Below, piece by piece: positions 7,757-15,805 of a DNA stretch of 64,000 nt; within the stretch, counting starts at the first letter, position 1; each line of letters starts with the position of its first letter. The notes under the pieces were generated by a model, which was not told the origin of the DNA, made no database searches, and worked only from the letters and a program-made list of their open reading frames with translations. Both the position numbers and the translations under genes were made by a program. Location: the NCBI GenBank assembly GCA_023426245.1, contig JAFABB010000039.1, positions 1 through 64,000 on the forward strand. Reading direction: 5' to 3'. Source of the stretch: Bacillota bacterium (GTDB lineage: Bacteria; Bacillota; UBA4882; UBA8346).

Positions 7757-8044
7757 AAATTTGTTCCTCCTTTGATTTTGTAATTCTAAAGTAACTTTCT
7801 TATATTAAGGATTTCTCACAAAAATAATTAACTCTAGATTAAGAATTATTAATTTGAAGATAAAGTCGCTTATAAATTTTGTTAGATGATATGTAATGAT
7901 TTTTCTGGCCATGCACCTTTTAAAAAATGTTGTCCAAGCTTAATTCGGGTTTAATAAGTCCACCGCTGAACCTTAATAATCCGAAATTAAAATTTCAAAC
8001 TGAGCAGTCAGTGATCCACTGCCAATATTTTAATTGAGGAGGAT
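7757..8044. promoter_or_regulatory. Divergent pstS/porin control region with Pho-box-like repeats
   Basis: For pstS (minus strand), 11-bp units run from 7843 down: CTTAATCTAGA, GTTAATTATTT, a gap unit, then CCTTAATATAA (one base out of phase). For the porin (plus strand), units are 7939-7949 CTTAATTCGGG, 7950-7960 TTTAATAAGTC, gap unit 7961-7971 and 7972-7982 CTTAATAATCC. The pattern (units 1, 2 and 4 with a TTAAT core) is the one seen upstream of pstC. PhoB/PhoP regulators bind direct repeats with an 11-bp period, so these are proposed PhoP sites. Confidence 0.6.
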
Positions 8045-9082
8045 ATGAATTTGAAAAGATTGTTGTCTCTCGTTTTATCCCTTGTTTTATTAGTCTCTGT
8101 CGTTTCAATGTCTTTTGCTGCTGTAACAGTCGGCGGCAACTTGCGGGTATGGTATCAGAGCTATAAGGACGAAACAAATACTGCCAATGAAAATATTGTT
8201 GGTTTTACCTTCGACCGTTTAGCCCTGACTTTTGCCTCCGAGTTAAGTGCAGTTGATGGTTTTAAAGGTGAGGTTCAGTTCCGGAAACCCAAAAATGATG
8301 CAGATGTGGCTTCAACTTCAACCACAGGCAAATATGGGACGGACATCCGAGTGGATAATGCATATTACTATCAAAAGGCTTTCCTTTTACCGACCGATGA
8401 ATTTGATATTGGATACATCAAAGCAATACCTTTCAATAATGGCGCTTATAACGTAATTACGTTGGATACAATTGCCAATACCTTAGACAAAGACACCAAC
8501 AGCGTTGGTGTCAAATACGCCGCTGCCTTTGGTCCGTTCGATTTTGCAGTAGCGTTGGTCAGTGCCAATAATCAATTTGCAACCAGTAATGATGGTGGAA
8601 CGGACTATGGTGTCCGTGTAAATTATGCAGTAATCCCTGGTCTCAAAATTGGCGCCGGTTATTTGTATGATAAATCCGCGTCAGCCCAAGATACTTATAA
8701 TACTTCCACCGTATTTGATGTTACCTATGCCATTGGTAGGTTAGGGACTTTTGTAGAATATGCATCCTATAAGCCTACAACCAACTCGGTTGATGGGGAT
8801 GCCCTCAATGGAGTCTACGGTGAAATCAACTTTAAAGTAGCCGATCCTCTCACAGTATATGTTGCCCGGGAAATTTCCTTATCGGATGATGGTAACCTTA
8901 TCACATCCAAGATCAGCTATACGGACGCATCGGGTAAGAAGAATTCAACTCTCGATAACTGGACAACCGTTGGAGCTAAGTATATGATGGCCCCCAATAC
9001 TTATCTTCAAGGTGAGTTTGTATCAATCGACGGTAGTCAAACCAAACAAATTGCCGCAGTTCGTTGCCAAGTCAGCTTCTAA
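8045..9082 (+). CDS. Outer-membrane porin, probably phosphate-regulated (345 aa)
   Basis: The signal peptide (residues 1-26, ending SFAA) is followed by TVGGNLRVWYQSYKDE, a typical first porin strand. The rest alternates short amphipathic beta-strands with polar loops and ends in RCQVSF, a C-terminal Phe beta-signal. Length and strand content suit a 16- to 18-strand trimeric porin; SLH domains are absent. It would let small solutes cross the outer membrane. It is transcribed away from pstS and preceded by three phased Pho-box-like units, so a role in phosphate entry, as for PhoE or OprP, is inferred. GAGGAGG precedes the ATG, and its own terminator follows. Pore selectivity cannot be read from sequence. 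Confidence 0.8.
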   Translation: MNLKRLLSLVLSLVLLVSVVSMSFAAVTVGGNLRVWYQSYKDETNTANENIVGFTFDRLALTFASELSAVDGFKGEVQFRKPKNDADVASTSTTGKYGTDIRVDNAYYYQKAFLLPTDEFDIGYIKAIPFNNGAYNVITLDTIANTLDKDTNSVGVKYAAAFGPFDFAVALVSANNQFATSNDGGTDYGVRVNYAVIPGLKIGAGYLYDKSASAQDTYNTSTVFDVTYAIGRLGTFVEYASYKPTTNSVDGDALNGVYGEINFKVADPLTVYVAREISLSDDGNLITSKISYTDASGKKNSTLDNWTTVGAKYMMAPNTYLQGEFVSIDGSQTKQIAAVRCQVSF

Positions 9083-9091
9083 AGTATAATG

Positions 9092-9129
9092 CAAAAAGGC
9101 TGTTCCCTCAATTGGGACGGCCTTTTTTT
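9092..9129 (+). terminator. Terminator after the porin gene
   Basis: AAAAAGGCTGTTCCC pairs with GGGACGGCCTTTTTT (one bulge, one G-T pair), followed by a T run, starting ten bases after the porin stop codon. Confidence 0.85.
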
Positions 9130-9425
9130 ATCAATTCAATTTTCCGGTTGGTAAATGATAATTTACCCCGACTTAATCTGAATGAAATTTCAGTTTAAAC
9201 AACCCATGATAAATTGATGATGACGGTAACTCAACCACCAAGAGTTGAAAGTCGGTAGTTGAAAAGATAACCGGTGGCGACACGAAACCGAAAATCCCCT
9301 GAAGCCAAAGGGACTGATCAAGATGATGTGGATGAGAAATCCGCTGTCTTCAAGGTCTAGGTTTATCAAAAGGATCTCTTGCAATAAAAAGAAGCTGGTA
9401 ATAATCAAACAAGGAGGTGAAAAAG
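9130..9425 (+). other. 300-base leader upstream of the small zinc-ribbon gene
   Basis: No gene is supported here. Sequence such as GGTGGCGACACGAAACCG near 9269-9290 and CCCCTGAAGCCAAAGGGAC near 9296-9315 could fold, but I do not recognise a known riboswitch class. A strong AAGGAGGTG site ends the region. Confidence 0.35.
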
Positions 9426-9557
9426 ATGGTTTGCCCCGATTGTAAGAACTCTACGGCGAGTTTTGAGGAATATTGCCGCAAGTGTGGCGCTGACCTATAT
9501 CAGGCCAAAGAAAAGACCAAAAGAAACCATATGAGCGTAATATTTTGGACTTTCTAG
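9426..9557 (+). CDS. Short zinc-ribbon protein (43 aa)
   Basis: The ATG follows AAGGAGGTGAAAAAG. The product has two Cys pairs, CPDC (residues 3-6) and CRKC (17-20), in an N-terminal ribbon followed by a basic linker and a short hydrophobic end. Its stop codon lies inside the stem of a terminator hairpin, so it is probably a self-contained short transcript between the porin and chemoreceptor genes. The ribbon resembles the DUF-type zinc_ribbon_2 found on membrane proteins, so truncation of a longer protein is possible. Function unknown. Confidence 0.55.
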   Translation: MVCPDCKNSTASFEEYCRKCGADLYQAKEKTKRNHMSVIFWTF

Positions 9558-9583
9558 CCAAAAAGGTTTAGAAAGTTTTTTTT
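9549..9583 (+). terminator. Terminator overlapping the end of the zinc-ribbon gene
   Basis: ACTTTCTA pairs with TAGAAAGT around an 12-base loop and is followed by seven to eight T residues. The TAG of the gene is part of the left arm. Confidence 0.7.
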
Positions 9584-9650
9584 ATGGAATAGGTTGAATT
9601 TCGATTGTATTCAATGCCGTAGGCGTACATTGGAAGGATATGGAGGCATA

Positions 9651-11489
9651 ATGATGAATAATGTTCACTTCACAAATTTTTGGAAACGAATCTACCAATG
9701 TTACTTAGATATCAAAATTGTTTGGAAATTAGTGCTCGGATTTGGACTGGTTCTATTGGCGGCCCTTTTTATTGTCTGGGTTAACCAATCCCATATTAAT
9801 ACATTGAACCGCAACTTTAGCTCGATTATCGATGATGAACTAATGCCTCTGGCTTATCTGGCCGATATTCGTTCTTATATCGGCGAACTGGAGGTAACGA
9901 CGAAGGATGCTTTTTTGAATCACGACCAAACTGCTCTGGGTTATATTAAAAATCAGTACCTGCCAAACACGGTTCAACCAACGGTTGAATATGCGTTCAA
10001 GCAACTTCTCGACAATCCGTCTCAGGCCAACCGAAATAAAGAATCAAACCGTTGGCTTTTTGGGATTTCCAAATATACCAATCAATCGGATCAGCGGATG
10101 GCTGATGATACGTTCCAGGTTCTCAAAGATCTCCACCATTACTGGCTGGGTTATCTTGACAGTTTTAAAAGTTTACTGGCTAATCCGGCACTTGCGGGTG
10201 ACTCGGAATTCATGAAAAAAGAAAAAAGTCTGCGTTACTATTTGGTGGGGGGAATTGACCGTCTTGTTGAAACCCAGTATCGGCAGCGGGCGCTTGTTGC
10301 CAAAACGGAAGCGGCAGAAGCTTTGAAAAATCAACAAATCTTTACCGGTATATTATTGGCATTTGCTGTTGTCATGGCAGTCATCCTATGTGCCCTAACC
10401 GCTTGGCTTATTGTCACCCCCCTTGCCAGAATGGCCGGCGCAGCCCGTAAAATAGCCAAGGGTGATTTGAATGTTACCTTGGAAAATAACCGACGGGATG
10501 AAATCGGTGATGTCGCCGAGTGTTTTAATATCATGATTCATGAACTGGTTTTGTTGGTTGAAAAAATAAAGGTTGCTGCGGATAACGTCCACGAGAATAG
10601 TCAGAAACTTTTGGACGGGACAAACAATGCCAACGCCGCTACAGAGCAGCTGGTGGAAACTTTATCCCAAGTAGCGGACGGGGCGACCACCCAACAACAA
10701 AGGGTGAGATCCATTCATGAATCGATTCAAACGGTGGCCAACTTTTCTCAAGTTGTTCATGAAGTCACCAACCGGGTGGAACAATTATCCTCCGACTCGG
10801 TGCAAAAAGCGATTCAAGGCGAGGAAGTCGCCAACCAAGCTGCGGCTAAAATCAGGAGTGCTCAACAATTTATGGCGGTATCCAATGAAATGATGGGCAA
10901 TCTTCAAAACTTATCGAATGAAGTCGGCGGAATCGTTTCGGCGGTCAAAGAAATCGGCGAGCAGATTAACTTATTATCCTTGAATGCAGCCATTGAGGCG
11001 GCAAGGGCTGGGGAATTCGGGAGAGGGTTTAGTGTAGTCGCCAAATCCATCGGTCAATTGGCTGACAGAACCAAACAAGCGACTGATCAGGTGCAAAGCC
11101 TGGTTGACCGGATTCAAGAGGCATTTGTTACGTTATCGGCCATGATCGAAACGGAGAATGTAGCCATGCTCGAAGGTGAACAAGCTGTAACCGACTTGCA
11201 CTTGCTGTTTGAATCGATTATTACCAGTGCCAAGCGGGTCAATCAGGAATTGGTCGAAGTCAGCAAATCTACAATGAAGCTCAGTGAAGAACAGGGAGAA
11301 TTGTTAAAAGCAGCCGGACAAATCACCGACATCGCTTCACAGCATAAAACAGGAACAGAACAAGTATCCAATGCCGCGGAAGAACATTATAGTTTTACTC
11401 AAGAAATCATCAGCGCCAGCCAGATGTTGGCTCATTGGGGAGATACCCTGCTCCTGGCAGTAAACAAGTTCAAGATCCAATCGAGATAA
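9651..11489 (+). CDS. Methyl-accepting chemotaxis protein (612 aa)
   Basis: Start chosen at the first of two ATGs after TATGGAGGCATA; the frame is open upstream but without a better site. A first membrane segment lies at ~residues 22-44 (LVLGFGLVLLAALFIVWV), then a helical periplasmic sensor region of about 200 residues (four-helix-bundle type), a second membrane segment at ~233-258 and a HAMP domain. The cytoplasmic signalling tip is clear: INLLSLNAAIEAARAGEFGR. No C-terminal CheR-binding pentapeptide is seen. It transduces ligand binding to CheA/CheW. Its place between the porin and pstC suggests phosphate or nutrient sensing, but ligand specificity is inference. It may also respond to membrane or energy state. 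Confidence 0.9.
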   Translation: MMNNVHFTNFWKRIYQCYLDIKIVWKLVLGFGLVLLAALFIVWVNQSHINTLNRNFSSIIDDELMPLAYLADIRSYIGELEVTTKDAFLNHDQTALGYIKNQYLPNTVQPTVEYAFKQLLDNPSQANRNKESNRWLFGISKYTNQSDQRMADDTFQVLKDLHHYWLGYLDSFKSLLANPALAGDSEFMKKEKSLRYYLVGGIDRLVETQYRQRALVAKTEAAEALKNQQIFTGILLAFAVVMAVILCALTAWLIVTPLARMAGAARKIAKGDLNVTLENNRRDEIGDVAECFNIMIHELVLLVEKIKVAADNVHENSQKLLDGTNNANAATEQLVETLSQVADGATTQQQRVRSIHESIQTVANFSQVVHEVTNRVEQLSSDSVQKAIQGEEVANQAAAKIRSAQQFMAVSNEMMGNLQNLSNEVGGIVSAVKEIGEQINLLSLNAAIEAARAGEFGRGFSVVAKSIGQLADRTKQATDQVQSLVDRIQEAFVTLSAMIETENVAMLEGEQAVTDLHLLFESIITSAKRVNQELVEVSKSTMKLSEEQGELLKAAGQITDIASQHKTGTEQVSNAAEEHYSFTQEIISASQMLAHWGDTLLLAVNKFKIQSR

Positions 11490-11517
11490 GAATGGGATGG
11501 GATTGATGAGTAAGTTT

Positions 11518-11583
11518 CTTAATATACTCTTAATATGAAAGTCAAGAGGGTTTAACTTGTTTTCCGTATGATTAACATATAAC
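11518..11583 (+). promoter_or_regulatory. Pho-box-like repeats and promoter of the pst operon
   Basis: Phased 11-bp units: 11518-11528 CTTAATATACT, 11529-11539 CTTAATATGAA, gap unit 11540-11550, and 11551-11561 TTTAACTTGTT. The first two share CTTAATAT exactly. A possible -10 hexamer TATAAC is at 11578-11583, at a distance expected for a PhoB/PhoP-activated promoter that lacks a -35. Confidence 0.6.
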
Positions 11584-11607
11584 TGTTCGTTTCATGGAGG
11601 AGTTGCA

Positions 11608-12477
11608 ATGGAAAGGCATGTTTGGGTCAAGAAGAAAGAACAACTCATTGCGGGATTGTTGCTGATAACTGCCTGTATTGCTGTAGCGGGTGTATTGTTG
11701 ATTATTTTGTTTGTTTTTCGGGAGGGATGGCCGGTATTATCCAAATATGGGCCATTCAATTTGGCCCTCGGTAAAGAATGGAATCCCACGAGCCGCGAAT
11801 ACGGTTTATTGCCGCTAATTATCGGTTCTTTTTATGTAACCTTAACTTCGTTGATTTTAGGAGTGCCTCTTGGGGTCGGATGTGCGGTATTTATGGCCGA
11901 AATCGCACCGGCTTGGGTCAACAAATTGGTTCGTCCGGCAATTAATCTACTGGCCGGGATACCCTCAGTGGTTTACGGTTTTTTCGGTCTGGTGGTTTTA
12001 GTGCCGGCACTTCGGGAAATTATTGGCGGAATCGGTTTTAGCTTATTTGCGGGCGGAGTGATTTTGGCGGTAATGATTTTGCCGACGATTATTAGTATTT
12101 CCGAAGATTCTCTCCAGGCGGTGCCCAGAGAATACAAGGAAGCTTCTCTGGCGCTTGGGGCAACCCACTGGCAGACGATCTATAAAGTTTTATTACCTGC
12201 AGCCAAATCAGGAATCACGGCTGCTATTATTTTGGGAATGGGACGTGCTTTTGGTGAAACGATGGCGGTCATTATGATTACCGGAAATACACCGATCGTG
12301 CCTCATTCGATGTTTGATCCGGGGCCCACACTAACCGGTACCATCGGGCAAGAATGGTCTTATGCTTCCGGGGAACATGCCCAGGCATTATTTGCGGTCG
12401 GCATTTTCTTATTTTTCTTTATTATCATTATTAATTCATTGGCGTTATTGTTTTCACAAAAGAGGGTGACTTCCTAA
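11608..12477 (+). CDS. pstC: Phosphate ABC transporter permease PstC (289 aa)
   Basis: Six membrane segments are visible. The EAA loop near residues 185-200 reads EYKEASLALGATHWQTIYKVLLP, of which the ALGATHW core is diagnostic of PstC/PstA. The N-terminal helix and the periplasmic segment with EWNPTSREYGLLP are typical of PstC. With PstA it forms the inner-membrane phosphate channel. GGAGG precedes the ATG. The stop codon overlaps the pstA start (TAATG), indicating coupled translation. Pho-box-like repeats lie just upstream. Confidence 0.94.
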   Translation: MERHVWVKKKEQLIAGLLLITACIAVAGVLLIILFVFREGWPVLSKYGPFNLALGKEWNPTSREYGLLPLIIGSFYVTLTSLILGVPLGVGCAVFMAEIAPAWVNKLVRPAINLLAGIPSVVYGFFGLVVLVPALREIIGGIGFSLFAGGVILAVMILPTIISISEDSLQAVPREYKEASLALGATHWQTIYKVLLPAAKSGITAAIILGMGRAFGETMAVIMITGNTPIVPHSMFDPGPTLTGTIGQEWSYASGEHAQALFAVGIFLFFFIIIINSLALLFSQKRVTS

Positions 12478-13316
12478 TGAGAGTTTGGCCTAAAATGACA
12501 CAGCGTCTGGCATTTGCGCTTTTATGGTCCACTGCGTTTATTACCATCGGCTGCCTGGTTCTGATCGTTTTTTACATTTTGAAAGAGGGACTGCCTTCCA
12601 TCGATTGGGAATTTCTAACGGCCTACCCGGAGAACATGGGACGGGAAGGCGGAATTTTTCCGACTATCGTGGGTTCATTGTATTTAACATTGATGTCGAT
12701 AGTGATTGCAACACCGATTGGTGTCGGAGCGGCGGTTTATTTAACCGAATATACCCGGGAAGGATGGATAGTCCGGGTGATCCGTTTTGGAACGGAAACT
12801 CTCGCCGGAGTGCCGTCGATTATTTTTGGATTATTTGGTTTTGCTTTTTTAGTCACTTTTTTACATTTTGGATTCTCGATTCTTTCCGGCTCCATTACTT
12901 TGGCGCTGATGTTATTGCCGACCATTATCCGGACTTCGGAGGAGGCCATTAAAGCCGTACCGGATTCTTACCGTGAAGGTAGTCTGGCGCTGGGAGCCAC
13001 CAAGTGGACCACCATCAGAAAAGTGGTGATACCGGCCGCCTTGCCCGGGATTGTCACAGGCCTGGTTTTGGGAGTCGGCCGGGCTATCGGTGAAACGGCG
13101 GCGGTATGGCTAACAGTCGGTGGAGCCCTTCGACTGCCGATATCGATCATGGATTCGGCCAGACCGATGACCCTGCATTTATATACTTTGGCTGCCGAAG
13201 GCCTTTCTTTACCTAGAGCCTATGCTACAGCCAGCGTTTTAATTATGATGATTTGGATAATCAATACGGTCGCAAATTTCTTAATGTCCCGGTTTTCACT
13301 GCGATTAAAAGCGTAA
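12477..13316 (+). CDS. pstA: Phosphate ABC transporter permease PstA (279 aa)
   Basis: Six membrane segments and the EAA loop SYREGSLALGATKWTTIRK, close to that in PstC. The conserved GRAIGETAAVWLT segment, typical of PstA, follows. It pairs with PstC to form the transmembrane phosphate pathway. It overlaps the pstC stop by one base and is followed after 84 bp by pstB. Confidence 0.94.
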   Translation: MRVWPKMTQRLAFALLWSTAFITIGCLVLIVFYILKEGLPSIDWEFLTAYPENMGREGGIFPTIVGSLYLTLMSIVIATPIGVGAAVYLTEYTREGWIVRVIRFGTETLAGVPSIIFGLFGFAFLVTFLHFGFSILSGSITLALMLLPTIIRTSEEAIKAVPDSYREGSLALGATKWTTIRKVVIPAALPGIVTGLVLGVGRAIGETAAVWLTVGGALRLPISIMDSARPMTLHLYTLAAEGLSLPRAYATASVLIMMIWIINTVANFLMSRFSLRLKA

Positions 13317-13400
13317 ACAAGTTTTAATTTGATGATATCAAAGTAAAATCAAGAAATTGATGCGAAGGAAAATTGAAAAGCTCGAAGGTGGGAGGAACCA

Positions 13401-14156
13401 ATGGGTATAACCATAAAGGCGGAAAAATTTAATTTATATTATGGCGATTTTCAAGCATTAAAAGGAATTGATATGGATATTTATGCGCGGACGGTTACCG
13501 CTTTCATCGGTCCGTCCGGTTGCGGCAAGAGCACTTTTTTACGCTCCTTAAACCGGATGAATGACTTGATTGACGGAGTAAGGCTGGAAGGCCGGATTAC
13601 CTTGGACGGGGTCGACATTTACGAACCGAAAACGGATGTAGTGAGGCTAAGGAAACGGGTCGGGATGGTATTTCAAAAGCCTAATCCTTTCCCGATGTCG
13701 ATTTACGATAATATCGCCTATGGGCCCAGAATCCATGGCCTTAAAGATAAAAACAAACTCAACGAGATTGTGGAAAAGAGCTTAATGGGAGCGGCTCTTT
13801 GGAATGAAGTAAAAGATCGTCTGAACTCCCCGGCACTTAGATTATCGGGCGGACAACAACAAAGGCTTTGTATTGCTCGTTTGCTTGCGGTTGAGCCTGA
13901 AGTGCTCCTGATGGATGAGCCGGCATCGGCTCTCGATCCGATTTCCACCGGGAAAATTGAAGACTTAATCGCCGAATTGAAGAAAGATTACACGATTATC
14001 ATTGTCACCCATAATATGCAACAGGCGGCCCGGATTTCGGATAGCTTGGGTTTCTTTTTATTAGGGCGGCTGGTTGAATACGGGGCTACAGAATCCGTCA
14101 TGACCAACCCGAGGCAGAAAGAGACCGAGGATTATTTAACCGGAAGATTCGGCTGA
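13401..14156 (+). CDS. pstB: Phosphate ABC transporter ATPase PstB (251 aa)
   Basis: Walker A GPSGCGKST (37-45), Q-loop FQKPNPFPMSIYDN, signature LSGGQ (148-152) and Walker B with MDEP (171-174) are intact, and the H-loop lies in IIVTHNMQQAARISD. The FQKPNPFPMSI sequence and the N-R-M-N-D-L segment are specific to PstB. It hydrolyses ATP on the cytoplasmic side to drive PstCA. GGGAGG precedes the ATG, and phoU follows after about 200 bp. Confidence 0.95.
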   Translation: MGITIKAEKFNLYYGDFQALKGIDMDIYARTVTAFIGPSGCGKSTFLRSLNRMNDLIDGVRLEGRITLDGVDIYEPKTDVVRLRKRVGMVFQKPNPFPMSIYDNIAYGPRIHGLKDKNKLNEIVEKSLMGAALWNEVKDRLNSPALRLSGGQQQRLCIARLLAVEPEVLLMDEPASALDPISTGKIEDLIAELKKDYTIIIVTHNMQQAARISDSLGFFLLGRLVEYGATESVMTNPRQKETEDYLTGRFG

Positions 14157-14358
14157 TTGGATCAACCCATGGTTTTTAGCCGGCTGCGGCTTGAGTGTTA
14201 TGAAAAATATATCCTTTGAATAAATAACAGGTATGAATCATTGACAGTTGGCGGCTGATGGATGATAATATGGCTATAGTTAACAGAAATCATCTCAAGG
14301 GGAAAGTGAACCGGGTAATGGATTGGCTGTCGATTGATAATCAAAACGGGGTGATGAG

Positions 14359-15015
14359 ATGACACGCGAAGGACTGGATAAATCTTTAAGTGATTTACAA
14401 CAGGAACTATTACAAATGGGAAGTATGGTAGAAGACAGCATTCATTTGGCAGTTGATTCACTGGCAAAACAAGATTTGGCATTAGCTCAAAAAATTATCG
14501 ATGGCGATGATGCCATTGATGATTTATCATTAAAGATAGAGGAAGATTGTATTCGTTTAATTGCTTTGCAACAACCGATAGCCCGGGATTTACGGGTTAT
14601 TACTTCCGTTTTGAAAACAGTGACCGACCTAGAGCGGATAGCGGATCATGGCACCAATATTGCAGAAATTGTGCAACGGATTGGGACAGGGCCTTTAATT
14701 AAGCCTTTGGAGAAGATTCCTCAAATGGCTGACTTTGTGGAAAGTATGGTTCGCGATAGTTTAAAAGCCTTTGTTGATCGGGATGTGGATTTCGCCAAAA
14801 AAACTTGTTTGCGGGATGACGAGGTTGATAAGGTTTATGAAGAGTTGTTAAATGAGTTGACCGGCTTCATTTTGGCAGGAGAAGAAGCGGGACCGGTTGA
14901 GCAGGCCATGAATTTGTTATTTGCAGCCCGCTATTTGGAAAGGGTAGGCGACCATGCTACCAATATCGGGGAACGGGTTATTTATTTAGTAACCGGTAAA
15001 ACCGAACGTTATTAA
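14359..15015 (+). CDS. phoU: Phosphate signalling protein PhoU (218 aa)
   Basis: Two tandem three-helix PhoU repeats. The metal-binding motifs are visible as ERIADHGTNIAE (residues ~93-104) and ERVGDHATNIGER (~193-205). PhoU links the transport state of PstSCAB to the kinase PhoR and prevents PhoR activation when phosphate is plentiful. Length (218 aa) is normal. A terminator lies between it and the response-regulator gene, so phoPR may also have separate expression. Confidence 0.93.
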   Translation: MTREGLDKSLSDLQQELLQMGSMVEDSIHLAVDSLAKQDLALAQKIIDGDDAIDDLSLKIEEDCIRLIALQQPIARDLRVITSVLKTVTDLERIADHGTNIAEIVQRIGTGPLIKPLEKIPQMADFVESMVRDSLKAFVDRDVDFAKKTCLRDDEVDKVYEELLNELTGFILAGEEAGPVEQAMNLLFAARYLERVGDHATNIGERVIYLVTGKTERY

Positions 15016-15025
15016 CAGTGTGACC

Positions 15026-15059
15026 AAGGGATTCCTGCCTAGCAAGAGTCCCTTTTTTT
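15026..15059 (+). terminator. Terminator after phoU
   Basis: AAGGGATTC pairs with GAGTCCCTT (one G-T pair) around an 11-base loop, followed by seven T residues. Read-through into phoP is possible because the gene begins 33 bases later. Confidence 0.75.
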
Positions 15060-15091
15060 AGGGTTAAACTTGTGCAGATGAGGTGAAAACT

Positions 15092-15784
15092 TTGGCCAAA
15101 CAGATTCTGATTATTGATGATGAGCAAATGATTGTGGAATCGGTTAGTTATAATTTAAAACAGGAAGGATATGAAGTGCTCACCGCCACGGATGGAGAAA
15201 CCGGTTTGGAACTGGCACAGACCAAAGAAGTTGACTTAATTTTACTGGATCTTATGCTTCCGGGAATGAACGGCATGGAAATTTGTAAAATCATCCGTCA
15301 ACAGTCCAGTGTCCCCATTATTATGCTAACAGCCAAAGAAGGGGAGATCGATCGCGTTTTGGGATTGGAACTCGGAGCTGATGACTATGTGACCAAACCT
15401 TTCAGCATGCGTGAATTGTTGGCTCGAATCAAGACCGTATTGAAACGGACAGTGGCCTCAGGCGCCGGAATGCTGGATACCCCCAAAGTCATCCGGATTG
15501 GTGAATTACAAATCGACTTGCTGGGCCATGACGTAACTATTAAAGGCCAATCGGTTAATTTATCCAGCAAGGAATATGAGTTACTCAGAATTTTGGCGAG
15601 CCACCCGGGGCAGGTTTTATCCAGGGAGCAACTGCTGAACTTAGTATGGGGCAATGATTTTTACGGAGATAGCCGCACCGTTGATGTCCATATCCGGTGG
15701 TTGCGTGAAAAAATCGAGGTAGATCCGGGAGACCCCGAATATATTTTAACGGTCCGAGGAGTCGGGTACAAATTCAAGAAGTAA
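15092..15784 (+). CDS. phoP: Response regulator PhoP/PhoB, OmpR family (230 aa)
   Basis: The TTG start is six bases after GAGGTGA; a GTG at 15083 is in frame but its upstream spacing is poor. The receiver domain has acidic residues at 9-11 (DDE), phosphoacceptor D53 in LLDLMLPG and the TKPFS lysine near 103. The C-terminal winged helix (~135-230) ends VRGVGYKF, as usual for this family. Phosphorylated by PhoR, it should bind the 11-bp direct repeats found upstream of pstS, the porin and pstC. Naming as PhoP rather than PhoB is convention for Bacillota. Confidence 0.9.
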   Translation: MAKQILIIDDEQMIVESVSYNLKQEGYEVLTATDGETGLELAQTKEVDLILLDLMLPGMNGMEICKIIRQQSSVPIIMLTAKEGEIDRVLGLELGADDYVTKPFSMRELLARIKTVLKRTVASGAGMLDTPKVIRIGELQIDLLGHDVTIKGQSVNLSSKEYELLRILASHPGQVLSREQLLNLVWGNDFYGDSRTVDVHIRWLREKIEVDPGDPEYILTVRGVGYKFKK

Positions 15785-15805
15785 AGTTTAAAGCGGGGGG
15801 CTGCC

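Noticed and set aside
9190..9408. Minus-strand open frame of 72 codons
   Set aside because: It lies in the leader of the small zinc-ribbon gene, with no start signal and no family-like sequence.
9130..9425. Riboswitch upstream of the chemoreceptor region
   Set aside because: The fold-prone segments match no class I know (c-di-GMP, c-di-AMP, TPP, SAM or purine), so none is claimed.
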